The position numbers and the translations under genes were made by a program. A stretch of DNA of 64,000 nucleotides from positions 599,001 through 663,000 of the forward strand of contig NC_090166.1 in the NCBI RefSeq assembly GCF_017916325.1, written 5' to 3'. Under the pieces are notes generated by a model that worked only from the letters and a program-made list of their open reading frames with translations, was not told where the DNA came from and made no database searches. How positions within the stretch are numbered: position 1 is the first letter of the stretch; every line of letters begins with the position of its first letter. The stretch is from Leishmania martiniquensis. Taxonomy: Eukaryota; Euglenozoa; Kinetoplastea; Trypanosomatida; Trypanosomatidae. Below, one piece after another: positions 32,664 to 44,459 of the stretch.

Positions 32664-33320
32664 TTTAACTATTAGAGGGCAGTGCCTCCACGCACGGCTG
32701 TGGGAAGTAAGCCGCGCAGATGGCGGCAGTCCCCGCCCCGTCGAGCCGCTCAAAGTCCATCACCTCGTGCGCTGCAGCGAGAGAGACTAGCTACAGTTAC
32801 ACACGGGATCTGTCATACGAGCTGGGGGGCTCCCACCTCAGACGATGCACATCCACCACCCCGTTGTGCAAGCTGCCTTCCATCCGCGCCCACTGTGCCG
32901 AAAGACACACATTGAATCACCTTAGGGGGGTGGATGCACGCCTCTCGCATGACGGTGGGGCAACAGAGGGCGCCCAAAAAGACAGGCCCCTGCGTGCAGC
33001 CCAAGCTGACAGCTATGCGCGTCCGGTGCTCCTTGTGCCCGCTGCTCCGCCTCTCTTACTTGTCCTCCTGATGCTCACAGGGCTGCTGCTGCGTCGCTGG
33101 TGTGTTCTACCTGTGACCGGGGGTCGCAGGAAAGGGTGCGTGAGGGCCTCTCTGCTCCTCGTCACAGCACTCTCCGAGGTAGGAGACCCTCCTCTCACAC
33201 GGTGTCTCCCGTATCGAACGACGCTCCATTCAGGTTTCAATGCCCCTTTTTATGACCCACTTCTTCTTCGCTTCGCGCCCTCTTCCCACAAAGGCTGTGT
33301 GGATGGGCTGCGTGACGCCT
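32664..33320. mobile_element. Candidate SIDER-type degenerate retroposon
   Basis: About 650 bp of GC-rich sequence with no purine bias, lying in what should be the 3' UTR of the 629-aa gene. A 265-codon open frame covers most of it on the plus strand (32720-33517), but its composition is not coding-like. Size, location and composition fit the short degenerate retroposons of Leishmania UTRs. Without an alignment this remains a guess; it may simply be unique UTR sequence. Confidence 0.3.
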
Positions 33321-34125
33321 GGAAGGGTTCCGATGTTATCAGCGTCACAGAAGTACGGCAGAAAAGTGAAGCACAGGGGAAAAAAGAGAGAGAGCGGCCC
33401 GCGTTGAGCAAGAGCTCATGCATGAGCGTGGGCCTACCGAGACCAATCACGCACCCACACAGAAACAGGCAGCACACAGACACATGTGGATGCGCCATGA
33501 TCAGAAAGAACCGTTAGTAAAGGGAAAAAGTCCTGATGAGGTGCGGTCAGCAGAACAGAAATAGCATGCGGGATGCGAACGGGCCGGTTGCCCTTTTTGC
33601 TGTTGTGTGGCCGCTTTCCTCCTTTTTCTCATTCCTCACTTAAGTAACGAAGGCACGCAGCCTTTGGCCGGCACTGCGCAGCGAAGGGGGTGGAGGGGGG
33701 CGGCGACGATACCGCCCAGAGATATTGAGGAATCACATCTCACACTCCTGAAGTAGAGGAGGAGGAAGGGGGTGTGTGCTGAAGACACGCAGCTGCGATG
33801 CGGAAGCGGTGCCCTTCCAAGTGCCCCATCGAGAGGAACAGGCGGTGAGCTAACGAGCCAAAGAAGAACAAATTGCGCACACACACCGAAAATAAGCGGA
33901 AGTCTTTTGAAAGGAAGCAGCGCAGAACTTCTATACGCACAGCCGAGGAAACGCGCACGAAAGCTTAGATATATATGTATATATGTTGTGTGTTTCAGTG
34001 CGTATACATGCGCGACAGCACAACGAAACATGAAAGGCTGAGATGAATAGAGGAGAGCTAAAGAAAGAGCGAGAGCACCTGCAGGGTACAATCGACGACC
34101 CTCGAAAGAGAGGAGGAGAGCGGAA

Positions 34126-34140
34126 ATATATATATATATG
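34126..34140. repeat. (TA)n microsatellite
   Basis: Alternating TA run followed by TG repeats, in the spacer between the 629-aa and 534-aa cold-shock genes. Confidence 0.9.
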
Positions 34141-35310
34141 TGTGTGTATTTGAAGAGGAAATCTGCTGAAGGCAACCAACGCCATCATTTCGCCCTATAA
34201 CAAGTCGACGGACGCGGATAATTAGATGAAAAAAGGGGCCCTGAGCGCATGCGCATGCACTTATACACACCAAAGAGGGAGAGAGAGAGAGAGAGCGGGA
34301 GAGGAGGGGGAGGGGGACAGGAAAACAGCCCGTGTACACAGCGTCACGCACGTCCATCCAAACGGTAGCACACGAGATGTGCTATCGGAGGTGGATGGTG
34401 CGGAGGGAAATCGGCGGCCCCCCTGCAGATGCGTAGATGCCAAACGAGAACGAATGCATATATGCATATATATGTGTGTGTGTGCGTGCAGGCACCGCGA
34501 AACGTGCGGGAGGGAAGGAAACGCAAGCGCATAGTTGCATCAGCCCCATCCGCTGCTTTTTGTGGGACGGGGAGGGGAAAGTGGGCGCCACGAGCGTGAG
34601 AATACGAAAGGAAAGGAGGAACGGCAGATGGGGAAGGGGCGCCGCTGCCATGAGGCGGAAAACGGAGAGAGGGATGGAAGAACAGATTGAAAACAATTCG
34701 CTTTGCGTACGGACACGTAATGAAGGCAAAGGGCAAACGCGAAGATAAAAAAAAGGAAAAAAAGAAAAAAGAAAAAGAGGGGCAGAGGGCCCACGACATC
34801 GGTGGCTCTCCTCTTTGTGTCGGTGTAAATATATGCATGCAAGACGGACAGTGGGAATCGGAGAGGGGGGCCGTTGCCTTCAAGCACACACGCATACAAA
34901 TAGGGGCGGCCGTGCATGTGTGTGTGTGTGTGTTGGATCCCCAATCCAAAAAGGGGGGCTTATCGTGTCCTCGTTTTGGCTTTACTCGGATAGCCTTCTA
35001 CGTGAGCGACGCAGCGCACTGAAAACAGCCAACGAAGACACGAAGAGAGACACACACACAGACACGCACACAAAGAGCGGCCAGCAAAAAAAAAAGCAGG
35101 GGAGAGAGAGCGCGCGATGCCTGCGCCGGCGCAACAATAAGTGAGGCTCCAAACCGAGAGGGGAGGGGGAGGGGGAGGTGACGCATCCCTTGTGGCACAC
35201 AAAGACACTTCGAAATGCCTTTCTTTTCGTCTCTCCTGGCACTACTCCTTGGCCGAAGCGGCACTCAAGGCAAAAGCAACGAGGCCCTGACGACAACAAC
35301 GGCACCGTGC

Positions 35311-37200
35311 TCACGTCCGCTGGCTTGCAAGGTAGCTTGGCGTACAGGGGGCACAGTTGGGAAGCACCATCATCTGCTGCATGCCGCTCGTGGCCTCCTC
35401 AAACGAAGGTGGTGAAGGCATGTCCACCGCCGCCGAGGTGCGAATCGTCAGCGGCTGCGATAGCAGCGGCATGGATAGTGCCCTATTGAGGACAGTGGGC
35501 GACGGCTCGTCATTCACGCTCGCACCTTCCTGAGAAAAAGCGGAAGGCGGTGACGGCGCGTGCCCCCGTAACACAGAAGAGCTCAGAACGCCGCCGGGGA
35601 AACTTTTCACCACAATGTCTTGAACGGCGGTCGCGGTCTTCAGCGGTTCCAGATGCTTGGGAAGGGTTCTCTTTGGAGGCAGTAGGCGGACCTCCATAGC
35701 CTGATAGCCCCACCCCTTCTTCGTCGCAATAGCCCCACTCAGAAGATTAGCCTTCTCTTCCACAGACACGCCCAAGTTCTTCAGCATGGCAGCAGCCTCC
35801 TTGTTGTCCGCAGCCTTCTCCATCAGCTCCATGGGGACGAACACCTCCGCCCTGAACTGCACTCGAGACCCCGCCGGTAGGTTCACTAAGCCCCTGTTCG
35901 CCTCCGCCTTCACCTCGCACGGCGAGAGCTGCAGGCAGTGGTGATGGACAAAGATGTCGCCCATCGTAACGGCCCGGCGAATGTGCGGAGAGCCCTTGAC
36001 GTAAACAACATCGTCACCGCCGATTTGAGCCTGCAGCTCCGCCGCGGCGTCCACGCCACTCATGGCCATCGAAGAAGCGTTCGTGCCGGCTTTCCCCTCT
36101 GTATCGCTGCCGCTACCTAAGCTGCTCAGCGGCTTCGCCTTCGGGAAGCGGCCCTGCTTCTCAGAGGCGCTGATGGACTCCGCCGCCTTCGCCAGCTCCC
36201 TCTCGATATAGCTCTGCAGTGGGATAAGCTTGTGTGTGGCAGAGACAAATCCGTAGCCGCGGATCGGGTTGAAGCGCTTCACACGACCCTCGTAGTACAC
36301 ACCTGCCTCGTAGCCCTTGCCAGCATCACCGTTGCGCACCACGGGAGTCAGATGAGATCCAGAGATGCGGCTGGCTACAGCGCCAGTGCCGGCAGAGTCG
36401 TGGCGAAGGACAGTGGCGCCTTTAGCGCATGGCGAAGCCATGCTGCTGTACTGCGGAGGTGGGGGCAAGTTGGCCGGCGATAGCGGTACTGGCGACTCTA
36501 CGAGGATCATGCCCGTTGGCGGAAAGCGGCCGGCCGTGTTGGGCCACGGGATCGCTCCTTGAAAGCACTGCGACACCATCGGAGACGCCGGCGAAAAGAA
36601 TGGGAACGAGCCAAGTGCGCCCTCCCTCAAAGCGGCCGAGGAGAGGGGCTGCGGTGCGCCGGGTATTCTGCCCGCTTGATAGAGCGTCATGGGCGATGCA
36701 CTCGCATGCACAGCACCACCGCCCCCGGGTGGCATTGAGGAAGCGGCGACGTTAGTCGGTGCGCCAGAGGCAGCGTATGCACACGGAACCCCGGCAGTCA
36801 CCATGACGGGCGCTCCGGTCGCAGATGCAAAGGTCGGCGTCGCATAATTTACCGGCATCGCCACACTAGAGAGGCCCCTGATGTAAAGTTGGCTTGGGTC
36901 CATCATGGGAGGCACGTCAGAGGTCGCTGTGGGCCCGCCCTCAGCACCTTGCGCGATTCGAAGCGTGTGTGGGGGGGCGCCCAGGTGCGTCTTGACGTTG
37001 GACGACAGCGAAGCGGCGTCTACCATGGAAGGCTGCACCATGGATGCCGCGCCGGAAAGGGAAACCTCAGCGGTTCTGGGCAACGTTTCCGGTGCAGCCG
37101 ATGAGACGGTTGGCCTCGGCATCATACCCACATAGTAGGGCGACCATATCGGTGGTGCGCCTTGCAAGGTGGCTGAAGAAGCCGCGGGAGGCCAGTACAT
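35311..37200 (-). CDS. Cold-shock-domain protein with two CSD inserts (629 aa)
   Basis: Predicted RNA-binding protein. The frame is open to 37242, but only a GTG lies there; the first ATG is at 37200 (MYWPP...), so this start is used. Residues 1-295 are Pro/Ala/Met-rich low complexity. The cold-shock domain starts with YYEGRVKRFNPI and RNP1-like RGYGFV (314-319). It is split by about 90 residues, then resumes with RNP2-like DIFVHHH (from 415) and GSRVQFRAEV. Unlike its paralogs it has a second insert of about 45 charged, helix-prone residues before the last strand (YQAMEVRLLPP). A CAPC motif lies at 616-619, ten residues from the end, where the paralogs also have CxxC. It is first of the three cold-shock paralogs in transcription order, after a 6.2-kb spacer. 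Confidence 0.9.
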   Translation of the reverse strand: MYWPPAASSATLQGAPPIWSPYYVGMMPRPTVSSAAPETLPRTAEVSLSGAASMVQPSMVDAASLSSNVKTHLGAPPHTLRIAQGAEGGPTATSDVPPMMDPSQLYIRGLSSVAMPVNYATPTFASATGAPVMVTAGVPCAYAASGAPTNVAASSMPPGGGGAVHASASPMTLYQAGRIPGAPQPLSSAALREGALGSFPFFSPASPMVSQCFQGAIPWPNTAGRFPPTGMILVESPVPLSPANLPPPPQYSSMASPCAKGATVLRHDSAGTGAVASRISGSHLTPVVRNGDAGKGYEAGVYYEGRVKRFNPIRGYGFVSATHKLIPLQSYIERELAKAAESISASEKQGRFPKAKPLSSLGSGSDTEGKAGTNASSMAMSGVDAAAELQAQIGGDDVVYVKGSPHIRRAVTMGDIFVHHHCLQLSPCEVKAEANRGLVNLPAGSRVQFRAEVFVPMELMEKAADNKEAAAMLKNLGVSVEEKANLLSGAIATKKGWGYQAMEVRLLPPKRTLPKHLEPLKTATAVQDIVVKSFPGGVLSSSVLRGHAPSPPSAFSQEGASVNDEPSPTVLNRALSMPLLSQPLTIRTSAAVDMPSPPSFEEATSGMQQMMVLPNCAPCTPSYLASQRT

Positions 37201-40200
37201 TGTGTAGGAAAGGGGGACCAAAGGCAATGATTTTCTACCCACTCGAAGCTGGCGTCACGCCTGCTGGCTCCCGTCGTGGAAGCCGAGTGAGCCTCCAGTG
37301 TTGCCACTGCTGTATCGTTCCGCTGTGGGATGAACGACTGAGAGGTGGCAGTGCCCGTGAACGCAGATCGACGAACACGCGTTCAAAAGAGCTTGAGCAG
37401 AGCACAGAGACAACACAAAACTTTGGCGCGGATAGCAATGGCAACCGCAACAAAGAAAAGGAGAGATGAAGAGCGAGGCCAAAGCAATCGCACACACACG
37501 TGCGCGAGAACGCCTCTGGTCAGAGGGAGGAAAAAAAAGAATGCGGGAAAGCAGCGCCTTGGGGGAGGCGGGGAGGTGCAGACGGTGTCAGTGAACAAAT
37601 CCACGTGAGCGAACGCGTCACCGGCCACTCTACACCGCTCACCGCCTTTGCTGGCCAAATCGACAAAACCCACGAAACCGAAATGGCAGAGGGCCCCGAC
37701 TCCGTCTGCGCTGTCTGCCCCCCCTCCTCCCTCTATCCCCCTCTCTCTCCTTTTTGAGAGGCCGCTATGCGACTTTGAAAGAGCGAGGCGGGGCTGCGTC
37801 CTGAGGCGCAGCGCGTGTGGTGACCCTTTCGGTGAGGCGTACGCGTTTTGTGGCTATATATATATATATATATGTCGAGGGAAGGGTGGGTGGAGGGGGG
37901 CGGAAGGCGCAGCGGCCTTTTTCTCCCGTGTGTCAGCCAGCTACAGCACGCAGAGAGGCGCCTTAGAACAGAAATTGAGCGGCAGAGGGACGGCGTGGTA
38001 CGGTTCGCTTCCTTCCTTTTTTTGCCCGTCACGCCCGAGGTGGTCTCCTCAGTGTGTTGACAGCGAGCGAGGGCGGTGGAAAGCGCGAGCTGCCGCCCAA
38101 TGTGGTGCTGCAGAGGGAGAAGGGGCACGCGACAGAAATAAATAAAAGGAAGAGCAGAGAGCAAGAAAACAAAAACGAGGAGGGAGAGAGGAAACAGAGA
38201 GCGAAGCCCAGAGAGAAAAAAAAATCGATCAGAGCCGCGTCGTCCTTTTCTCCCCCTTTTAGCTGCTGTTGTGGCGGTGTTCTGCTCAGACGCCGGGTGG
38301 CTTTCTCTCTCTGCCGCTTGTGTGTGTGTGTGTGTGTTCGACTCGCTCGTTCGTCTGTTGTCCTCCTTTGCCAGCGAGGATCCAATGCAAATATGTGCGG
38401 GCGCGTGGGGTCACCTGTGGTGGTGAGTGGCGGCACGTGAGCGGCAGAGGAGAGAAGAGAAAGGCGGTCACGTCTTCACGTGCGCCTTAAAGACAAAGAG
38501 AGAACAACGAGGGCGAGGGAGGAAAAGAAGAGCACTGAGGAGGAAGAAGAGGGGGGAAAGGGGAGAGAGAAAGGGGAGGGGAAGGTGATGCTGTACGGAG
38601 CACAGAAAACGACGAAGAGGGGGGCGAAATGAAAAAAGGGAGGAAGAAGAAAAAGATGATTAGAATAACCGAGACGCAGACCGATGCAGAGGGAGAGGGA
38701 GGGGAGGGGCCCCTCGCTCTGTATGATACGAGCCTCTTTTCGCGTGAAGTGGTGCGGAGTGGTGCAGAGTGGAGGGGAAGGCTGACCGTATTTGCTCGAC
38801 CCTTTCACTTAGCAGTGGTGATTACCCCCCTCTCTTTCTCTCTCCCCCCGTTCTGCAGCCGTGTCCGCCACGATTCACCCACGCCTACGCGACTCTTTCG
38901 TATGCACGAAGGAGCGACGGGGAGGGGGAGTGTGCAAAGTAAGGGAGAGAGAGAGACAGAGAGGGAGCGCGCAGCGAAAGGCGGGAGTGGGGCTGCCTGG
39001 AGGACTCCTCTGGACTACTCGAAGAGGACAGGAGAGCGAGAGAGTGCCACAAAAGGAGCGAAGAAGAACGAAAAAAAAACGCTCCGTCAGAAAAGGCGAT
39101 GCTCAAAGAGGAACGGAGGGGCTGATGGCCAAGTCAACAGAGGGAGAGAGGAGGAGGGGCACCGGTACAGAACGAAGGAAGCGGTGACACTGCACGAAAT
39201 GATAGTAAAAGAATAGAGATGGTGAAGGGAAGTGGACAGCGCCCTGCCTCTCCCTTCTGCTACGCGCGCAAGAGAGACCTCAGGCAGGGAGGAGAGAGGG
39301 AGGGAAGAGAGGGAGAGAGGCCTGCAAGTGAAGGGGGAGGGGAGTGGTTCCGGTGAACCACGGTAGCCACAGCAACAGCAAATACGAAAAGAAAAAAGAA
39401 AAAGAGGGCTACTCAAGAGTGCCAGACAGAGAGTAAAAACGCGGCGAGAACGAGTAAACGAAGTTGTCGAGGTGCCGTGACGCACGGAAACAAACCAATC
39501 CTGTGAGAAGAGAGGGAAAGAGTCTCAAAGACAAGCGCACCAGAAGAAACTTTTTCTTAAAGAAACGCTGAAAAGGTCAGTGGAACCCGAAAGAGAAGGG
39601 GGAGGGGAACGGCAAAGGGGGGAGGAGATGAACGGTGTACAACGCACCGAACGCAAAAAGAAAAAGAGGGAGCGAGGCGCGCCACTCCGCTTTACAGAAA
39701 AGAGGGGGAAATGCCACCAAAAGAGCGCGCGACACTCGAGAGTCGCCAACGCACGCGCCGAAAAGGGGGATAGTCTTCTGCCAGGCAATGCTCACGAGAG
39801 ACGGGGCCGTGCGGATATGGATCTCCGTTTTTCCTTGCCTGCTTGCTGCGCCTCACACAAGCACGACCGCTGGCAGCTCCAGGATCGTGCACGAGACCGC
39901 TTTTTTCTGTCCGCCCCCTTCTCGGCCTGTGCTGCGTTTAGATTGGATTCCCCCTGTACGCAAGCGCTTCCGCACAGTGCCGGAAGAGTAACGGCAATTC
40001 GAGCAGTCGTAAAGATACTTCGCGGGAGAGAGACAGAGAGATGGGGGAGGGGGAGGGACGCCATACAATAGTGGGACACACCCAGAGAGCAAACCAAGCC
40101 GGTGAATAAGGAGGCGGTGCACGGCGCTAATGTACCCGCAGAAGCAAGCAAGTAGGGGCGTGGGAGGAGAGCGGGACGATGGGAATAGGCCAACAGAAAG

Positions 40201-43200
40201 CGGTGAGAGGAGAGACGGCGGCGTTCCTACTCACCAAGACAACGTTACAACCGGGAACAGATATACACCCACCACAGTTCAATACGGAGGAGTAAAGGCA
40301 GCTTCGTATTTTAAGCGAACAGAAAAGGGACAGCGAATCTGAGGGAGGAAAGAGGGGAAAGCCGGGGTGCGCGAAGTGAGCACGTCTGGGGAGAGGGCTG
40401 TGTACGTATAGGGGGAGGGGGTGGCGATGGAAGATAAGAGAAAGCGAGAAGGGTGGCACAGTGAGCATGTACACAGAAAGGAGAAGCAGCACCGCACGGC
40501 CAAAGTGAGAGCGCGGGAACTCTTGCACGACAACGCCAACACAAACAGCTGGGTTGACTCAAACCTCTAGCGGCAGAGCGAAGAGAAGAAGAGTGGAAAG
40601 AGGTGAGGAGCTACGCGCCCAAGAGGGAGGCACATGCAAGAGGAGCGGAAGGCAGCCCGCCTAATTGCAGCACCAGAAGGGCAGCGGCCGAATCGCTATG
40701 AGTAATGAGTGCCAGCGAAGAAACAGCGCTCCAACTACCGATTCTTCTGAAGTGGGCGCAGCACCAGATACCAAAAGCTCTCGAGAAAAGGCAGTGCGTG
40801 TGTGTGTGTGTGGAGGGGGGTAGAGGGGAAGGGAGGCTTGAGTCACAGATGTCCTTTAACTTCAGAGATGGCTGGAAGAGGCGGGGGCCGAAAAAAAAAG
40901 CTGCCAAACAAGAAAAGTACTGCCATATAGAGAAGAGTCGGGCGCCCCTTTGGGCCGCCTTGCACTCTCTTCTGTCGCTGCGCTTAGGCTTTCTGCAGCG
41001 CTCCGTCGCTGACGCTGCTGCACCTCCTTGACGCAGGAGGCACGCAGTAACGTCCCTGGGGCGAGAGTGTGGGTGGCGCCCGCGGTGCTGTGTGCTTTAC
41101 GAGGTCCTCCCCGTGCACTCCCTCTTCTTGCAGGGGAAGAGATCAGCTTCTTGGACCGCTGCTCAGCTGCCGACTCCCCCTGTCTGACTGTATGTGAGCG
41201 CAGCCTTCTCTCCCTTTCTTTTTGCTCTCTTCGCAGCGCCAGAAGCGCCTGATGTTAGAAGAAAGAAAGAAGAGCAAGTGTCCGTCTCACCGCGCGCGGC
41301 CCCCTCTATGCCTACGCGTGAAAACCTCTGAGCTTGTCTGAAAGGCAATCCTTGCTGGGAGGCGAGCAACAGAAATGCAGCCCGGAAAAAATAGGATGAG
41401 GGTGAGCGAGTCGCGGGGAGGGAGGGAAGAGGGCAGAAGCGGAAGAGGCCCAAGTAGCAACACACGCTGGGAGCGAGTGAGAGAGAGCCGTGCGCCTAGA
41501 GGAAACGGCTGGCGAGCAAGGCTGCGACAGATAAAAAAGAGGGGGAGGGGAGGGGTAATCTGACGGTTCACGTGAAGATGAGAAGGGGAGACGAGAGAGC
41601 GGAATGGGCGACCACAGAAAAAAACAGCGTAGCGCGGCACACACACACACACCTGCAGATGTACGAGGGGGGGCGTGTGCGTGTGTGAAAAGGTAAAAAT
41701 CGGGGAGAGGAGAGAGGGAGTGGAATGAACGTGAACGCAGACCAAAAGAGGAGGAGAAAAGAAGAGGAGATGACAGTGATAATGAATGAAGCGGAGACAG
41801 AGGGGAACGCTTCGATGGCCTTAAAGATAGGGGCGGAGACAGGGACGTGACGAAGAACAGGCGTGCGTGGAATCGGAAGAAAACGAGCACGTAAGCACAC
41901 TGCTCTGCGATGCCTGCGAGGGGTGCGGAGGAGAGAGGAAGGGGGCGGAGGAAGAGGGACTGCTCGCCACCGAAACAAAAAAAGAAAAGGGTAAAAGGGC
42001 CGAAAGAGAGGACGAGAGGGAGGAAAGAGCGACAACTTAGAACAGATTCGTGGTGGGCTTATGTAGCACGAATTAGGGGGAGGGAGATGTGGCGCTAGGA
42101 GGAGGGAGAGGGTTGAAGGGACGGGGGAAGAGGGGGGAGGTGACACAGAGCAAACGAAAAGTGAAACCTCAAGTGGAGCGGGCACCGCCTCTTCTCTCGT
42201 CCGCATCACGTTTTGCTTTCTGCGTTGCCTCCTGATCCCCTGCGCACTTCCGACGCACAAACGCAGACAGACAGGCAGTGAGAGAGGGAGAGGGAGAGAG
42301 ACGGTGGAGGAAAAAAAAGGGAGGTCGGGCGACTGACCGGAGCCCAAATGGTGTGCGATGGACTGTGCTCTTCTGTTCTCTTGGCTTCGTTTTTATCGAT
42401 TTTTTGTCGCTGTTGAAACGGGAAGAAAGAGGCAATGCGGATGCAGGGCCAGCACAACAGAAACTGCAAACGCGCGACTCACAAAGACCTGCCGTCAATG
42501 CTGCAGTCGCGCGCGCGGTCAGCGTTGCTGAACACTACCGCCTTCCCTTTTGCTTGTCTGAGGCCTCTGGTGCAGTTTGGGTGGAAGGCAGGAAAGGGGA
42601 AAGCCGGAGAGTAGAGAGAGGGAGAAGGCAGATGAACGACAAGACAACCTGTCTAAAGCGAAAGACGAGGGTCGAGAGGGAGAGAGGGAGAGAGGGTGCA
42701 CACAGAAGAGGAAGAAGAAAAAAAACGAAACAGGCGTCGGTGATGCAGAACGACGTTGACTTCGGCTCTCTTTTTGCCGTACGCTCTCTCTCTCTGTTTG
42801 CCTCTGCTCAACGTTACTATGCGCATCGAAAAAAAAGAGGGCACAAGAAAGTGCCGTCACCCGTTTTGGTTTCGATTCGTTGGGAGTGTGTGTGTGTGTG
42901 TGAGGGAGGGAGGGAGAGAGAGAGGGCAGCAAAGGGTTGGATAGAGGAGAGTGAGAAAGAGGAGGAGTCAAAGTGATAAGGGGAGAGGAGACGCAGGGAA
43001 GTTAATCGTGCCAGGCAGTGTGTGTGTGTGTAAAGCGAAAGTGTACTTCCCCCTCCCTTGCGCGACTGGTGCCGACAAATGTACGTGGCTGCCCTAACCG
43101 AGAGTTGCTCGGAGAGGAGGAGAAGAGGAAGGCGGGGGCGTATACGGGTAACGTGCCCGCTGCACTCGACGCATCCATATTCATGAGGTGAGACCACAAT

Positions 43201-43409
43201 GCACTACTCTTTCGCTGAGGCGATTTTTTTGTGGTGTGTGTGCACCCGAGCTCCCCTTTGAGGAGACACAAACCGAAAGCGATGCGGAAACTCAGAGGAA
43301 CACGACACAAAAGTCTGTCTATGAGGTATTAGCAGAATGAATAGCAGCAGAGGCGCGCTGGTGCCCTCTTCACCGTTAGGTCTCCCTCGCACCCTCGTTC
43401 GGTCCCCTG
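37201..43409. other. 6.2-kb spacer with no convincing gene
   Basis: Lies between the 349-aa coiled-coil gene and the 629-aa cold-shock gene. The sequence is mainly purine-rich on the plus strand, with long GA and GGGA tracts, (TA)n at 37855, (CA)n and (GT)n runs, and a GC-rich unbiased patch at about 40940-41200. The longer frames (for example 42278-42976 plus, 41568-42347 minus) are translations of simple-sequence tracts. Several strong minus-strand pyrimidine tracts could act as trans-splice acceptors. Confidence 0.65.
37855..37873. repeat. (TA)n microsatellite
   Basis: The longest alternating TA run in the window, about 19 nt, upstream of the first cold-shock paralog. Confidence 0.9.
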
Positions 43410-44459
43410 TCACAAGAAGCCGCCGAAAAGGTCGCGAGCGCATCTCTGGCACTTCTGGAGCGCACCTGTACCACTTCCACTTGCGGCGTCGTCCAATGCG
43501 TCATGGTAAACTTTTTGCTCTCGCTGCTGTGCTGCATCCACCTCTTCGATCTCGTGGCAGAGCATCAGCACCTGCCGCTTTAGATCCACGCGGAGGGTCT
43601 CCAGCCTCGCTCGCTCTGCGCTCTGCTGCATCTCGGCGGCGTTGTGTGCCGCCATCTGCTCAGACCGCCGCCTCGTCACCTCAGCGCGCCTATCGGCTTC
43701 CGTGAGAAGAGCAGTCGCAGCGCAATCTTCAGCCTTTTCGTTTGGCTGCCCCTCGTCGCGCTTGATCGAGGAGGGATTGCGGTTGCAGGAGGCGGCACCC
43801 CCATTCGGACGAACAGTGGCATCGAGCTTGTCAGGGGCCTCGAGTGCCGCCAAGTCCATTTTCTTCTCCTGCAGGCGCTGCTTGACCGCCTTCACCGCCT
43901 CTGCCTGTGCGGCACGCCCCTGCTGGAGCTGCGCAAGCTGGCATCGAAGTTGTTCCAGGTTGTTTTGCGGCTGCAAAAACTGTGCTATGAATGCGTGCAC
44001 TTGTGCCGCTCGCAGCCCGTACTGCCGGCGGAGCGCCGTGACATCACCCTTCAAGACGTCCACCTGCTCGGTGAGCGTCACACGCGGCTCTTGCAGATGC
44101 TGGATATGGGCCGCAGTCGCAGCGATGGCCTCGCGTTGATGGCGCGTGTGATGCAGCATTTTCAGCTTTTCCGCTTGAAGTGCCTCCCGTCGCTGACGAG
44201 CGGCGCTGTTGGGGGCGCTGCCCGCTTTCAGGCAGTCCAACTCGACTGTCAAATCGCGCAGCAGCTGCGCTGTTACGCTGCAGCGCTCGCTATCCCGTTG
44301 GAGAGATTGCTGGGCTTGGTCTAGTGCGTCATGGAAGCTGCGCAGCGCATCTCCAGTGGCGGCGTCCAAGCTTCCTAGCATATTGGGCGACTTGCCTGCA
44401 CCGGAGTGGTCTGGCACCGATGGGGTGTCCATGAAAGCGTCGCAGTACCGGTTCGTCAT
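43410..44459 (-). CDS. Coiled-coil protein with C-terminal CxxC (349 aa)
   Basis: Conserved-looking hypothetical protein. The frame is open upstream to 44822 but with only a GTG at its far end and Pro/Ser/Arg-rich composition; the ATG at 44459 (MTNRYCDAF...) follows a long C/T tract and begins a sequence of coding character, so this start is chosen. Residues about 40-320 are rich in Gln, Glu, Ala, Leu and Arg with heptad-like spacing, interrupted by a Pro/Asn/Ser-rich break around 215-245, typical of a dimeric coiled coil. The C-terminus carries a single CxxC (KCQRCARDLF), which might bind metal on dimerisation, as zinc-hook motifs do; this is speculative. It is the last of three consecutive coiled-coil genes, suggesting at most a structural or cytoskeletal role. 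No family is recognised. Confidence 0.8.
   Translation of the reverse strand: MTNRYCDAFMDTPSVPDHSGAGKSPNMLGSLDAATGDALRSFHDALDQAQQSLQRDSERCSVTAQLLRDLTVELDCLKAGSAPNSAARQRREALQAEKLKMLHHTRHQREAIAATAAHIQHLQEPRVTLTEQVDVLKGDVTALRRQYGLRAAQVHAFIAQFLQPQNNLEQLRCQLAQLQQGRAAQAEAVKAVKQRLQEKKMDLAALEAPDKLDATVRPNGGAASCNRNPSSIKRDEGQPNEKAEDCAATALLTEADRRAEVTRRRSEQMAAHNAAEMQQSAERARLETLRVDLKRQVLMLCHEIEEVDAAQQREQKVYHDALDDAASGSGTGALQKCQRCARDLFGGFL

Larger units (their letters stand above)
32269..35310. other. 3.0-kb spacer between two cold-shock genes
   Basis: No gene is supported. About 32660-33320 is GC-rich and unbiased (see the candidate retroposon entry). About 33500-35200 is purine-rich on the plus strand with TA and CA microsatellites. 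A pyrimidine tract near 32420-32450 (minus strand) followed by an AG near 32418 could be the spliced-leader acceptor of the 534-aa gene. Confidence 0.6.

Noticed and set aside
32720..33517. 265-codon frame on the plus strand
   Set aside because: It is antisense to the polycistronic unit, has mixed shadow-like composition and covers the candidate retroposon; no motif.
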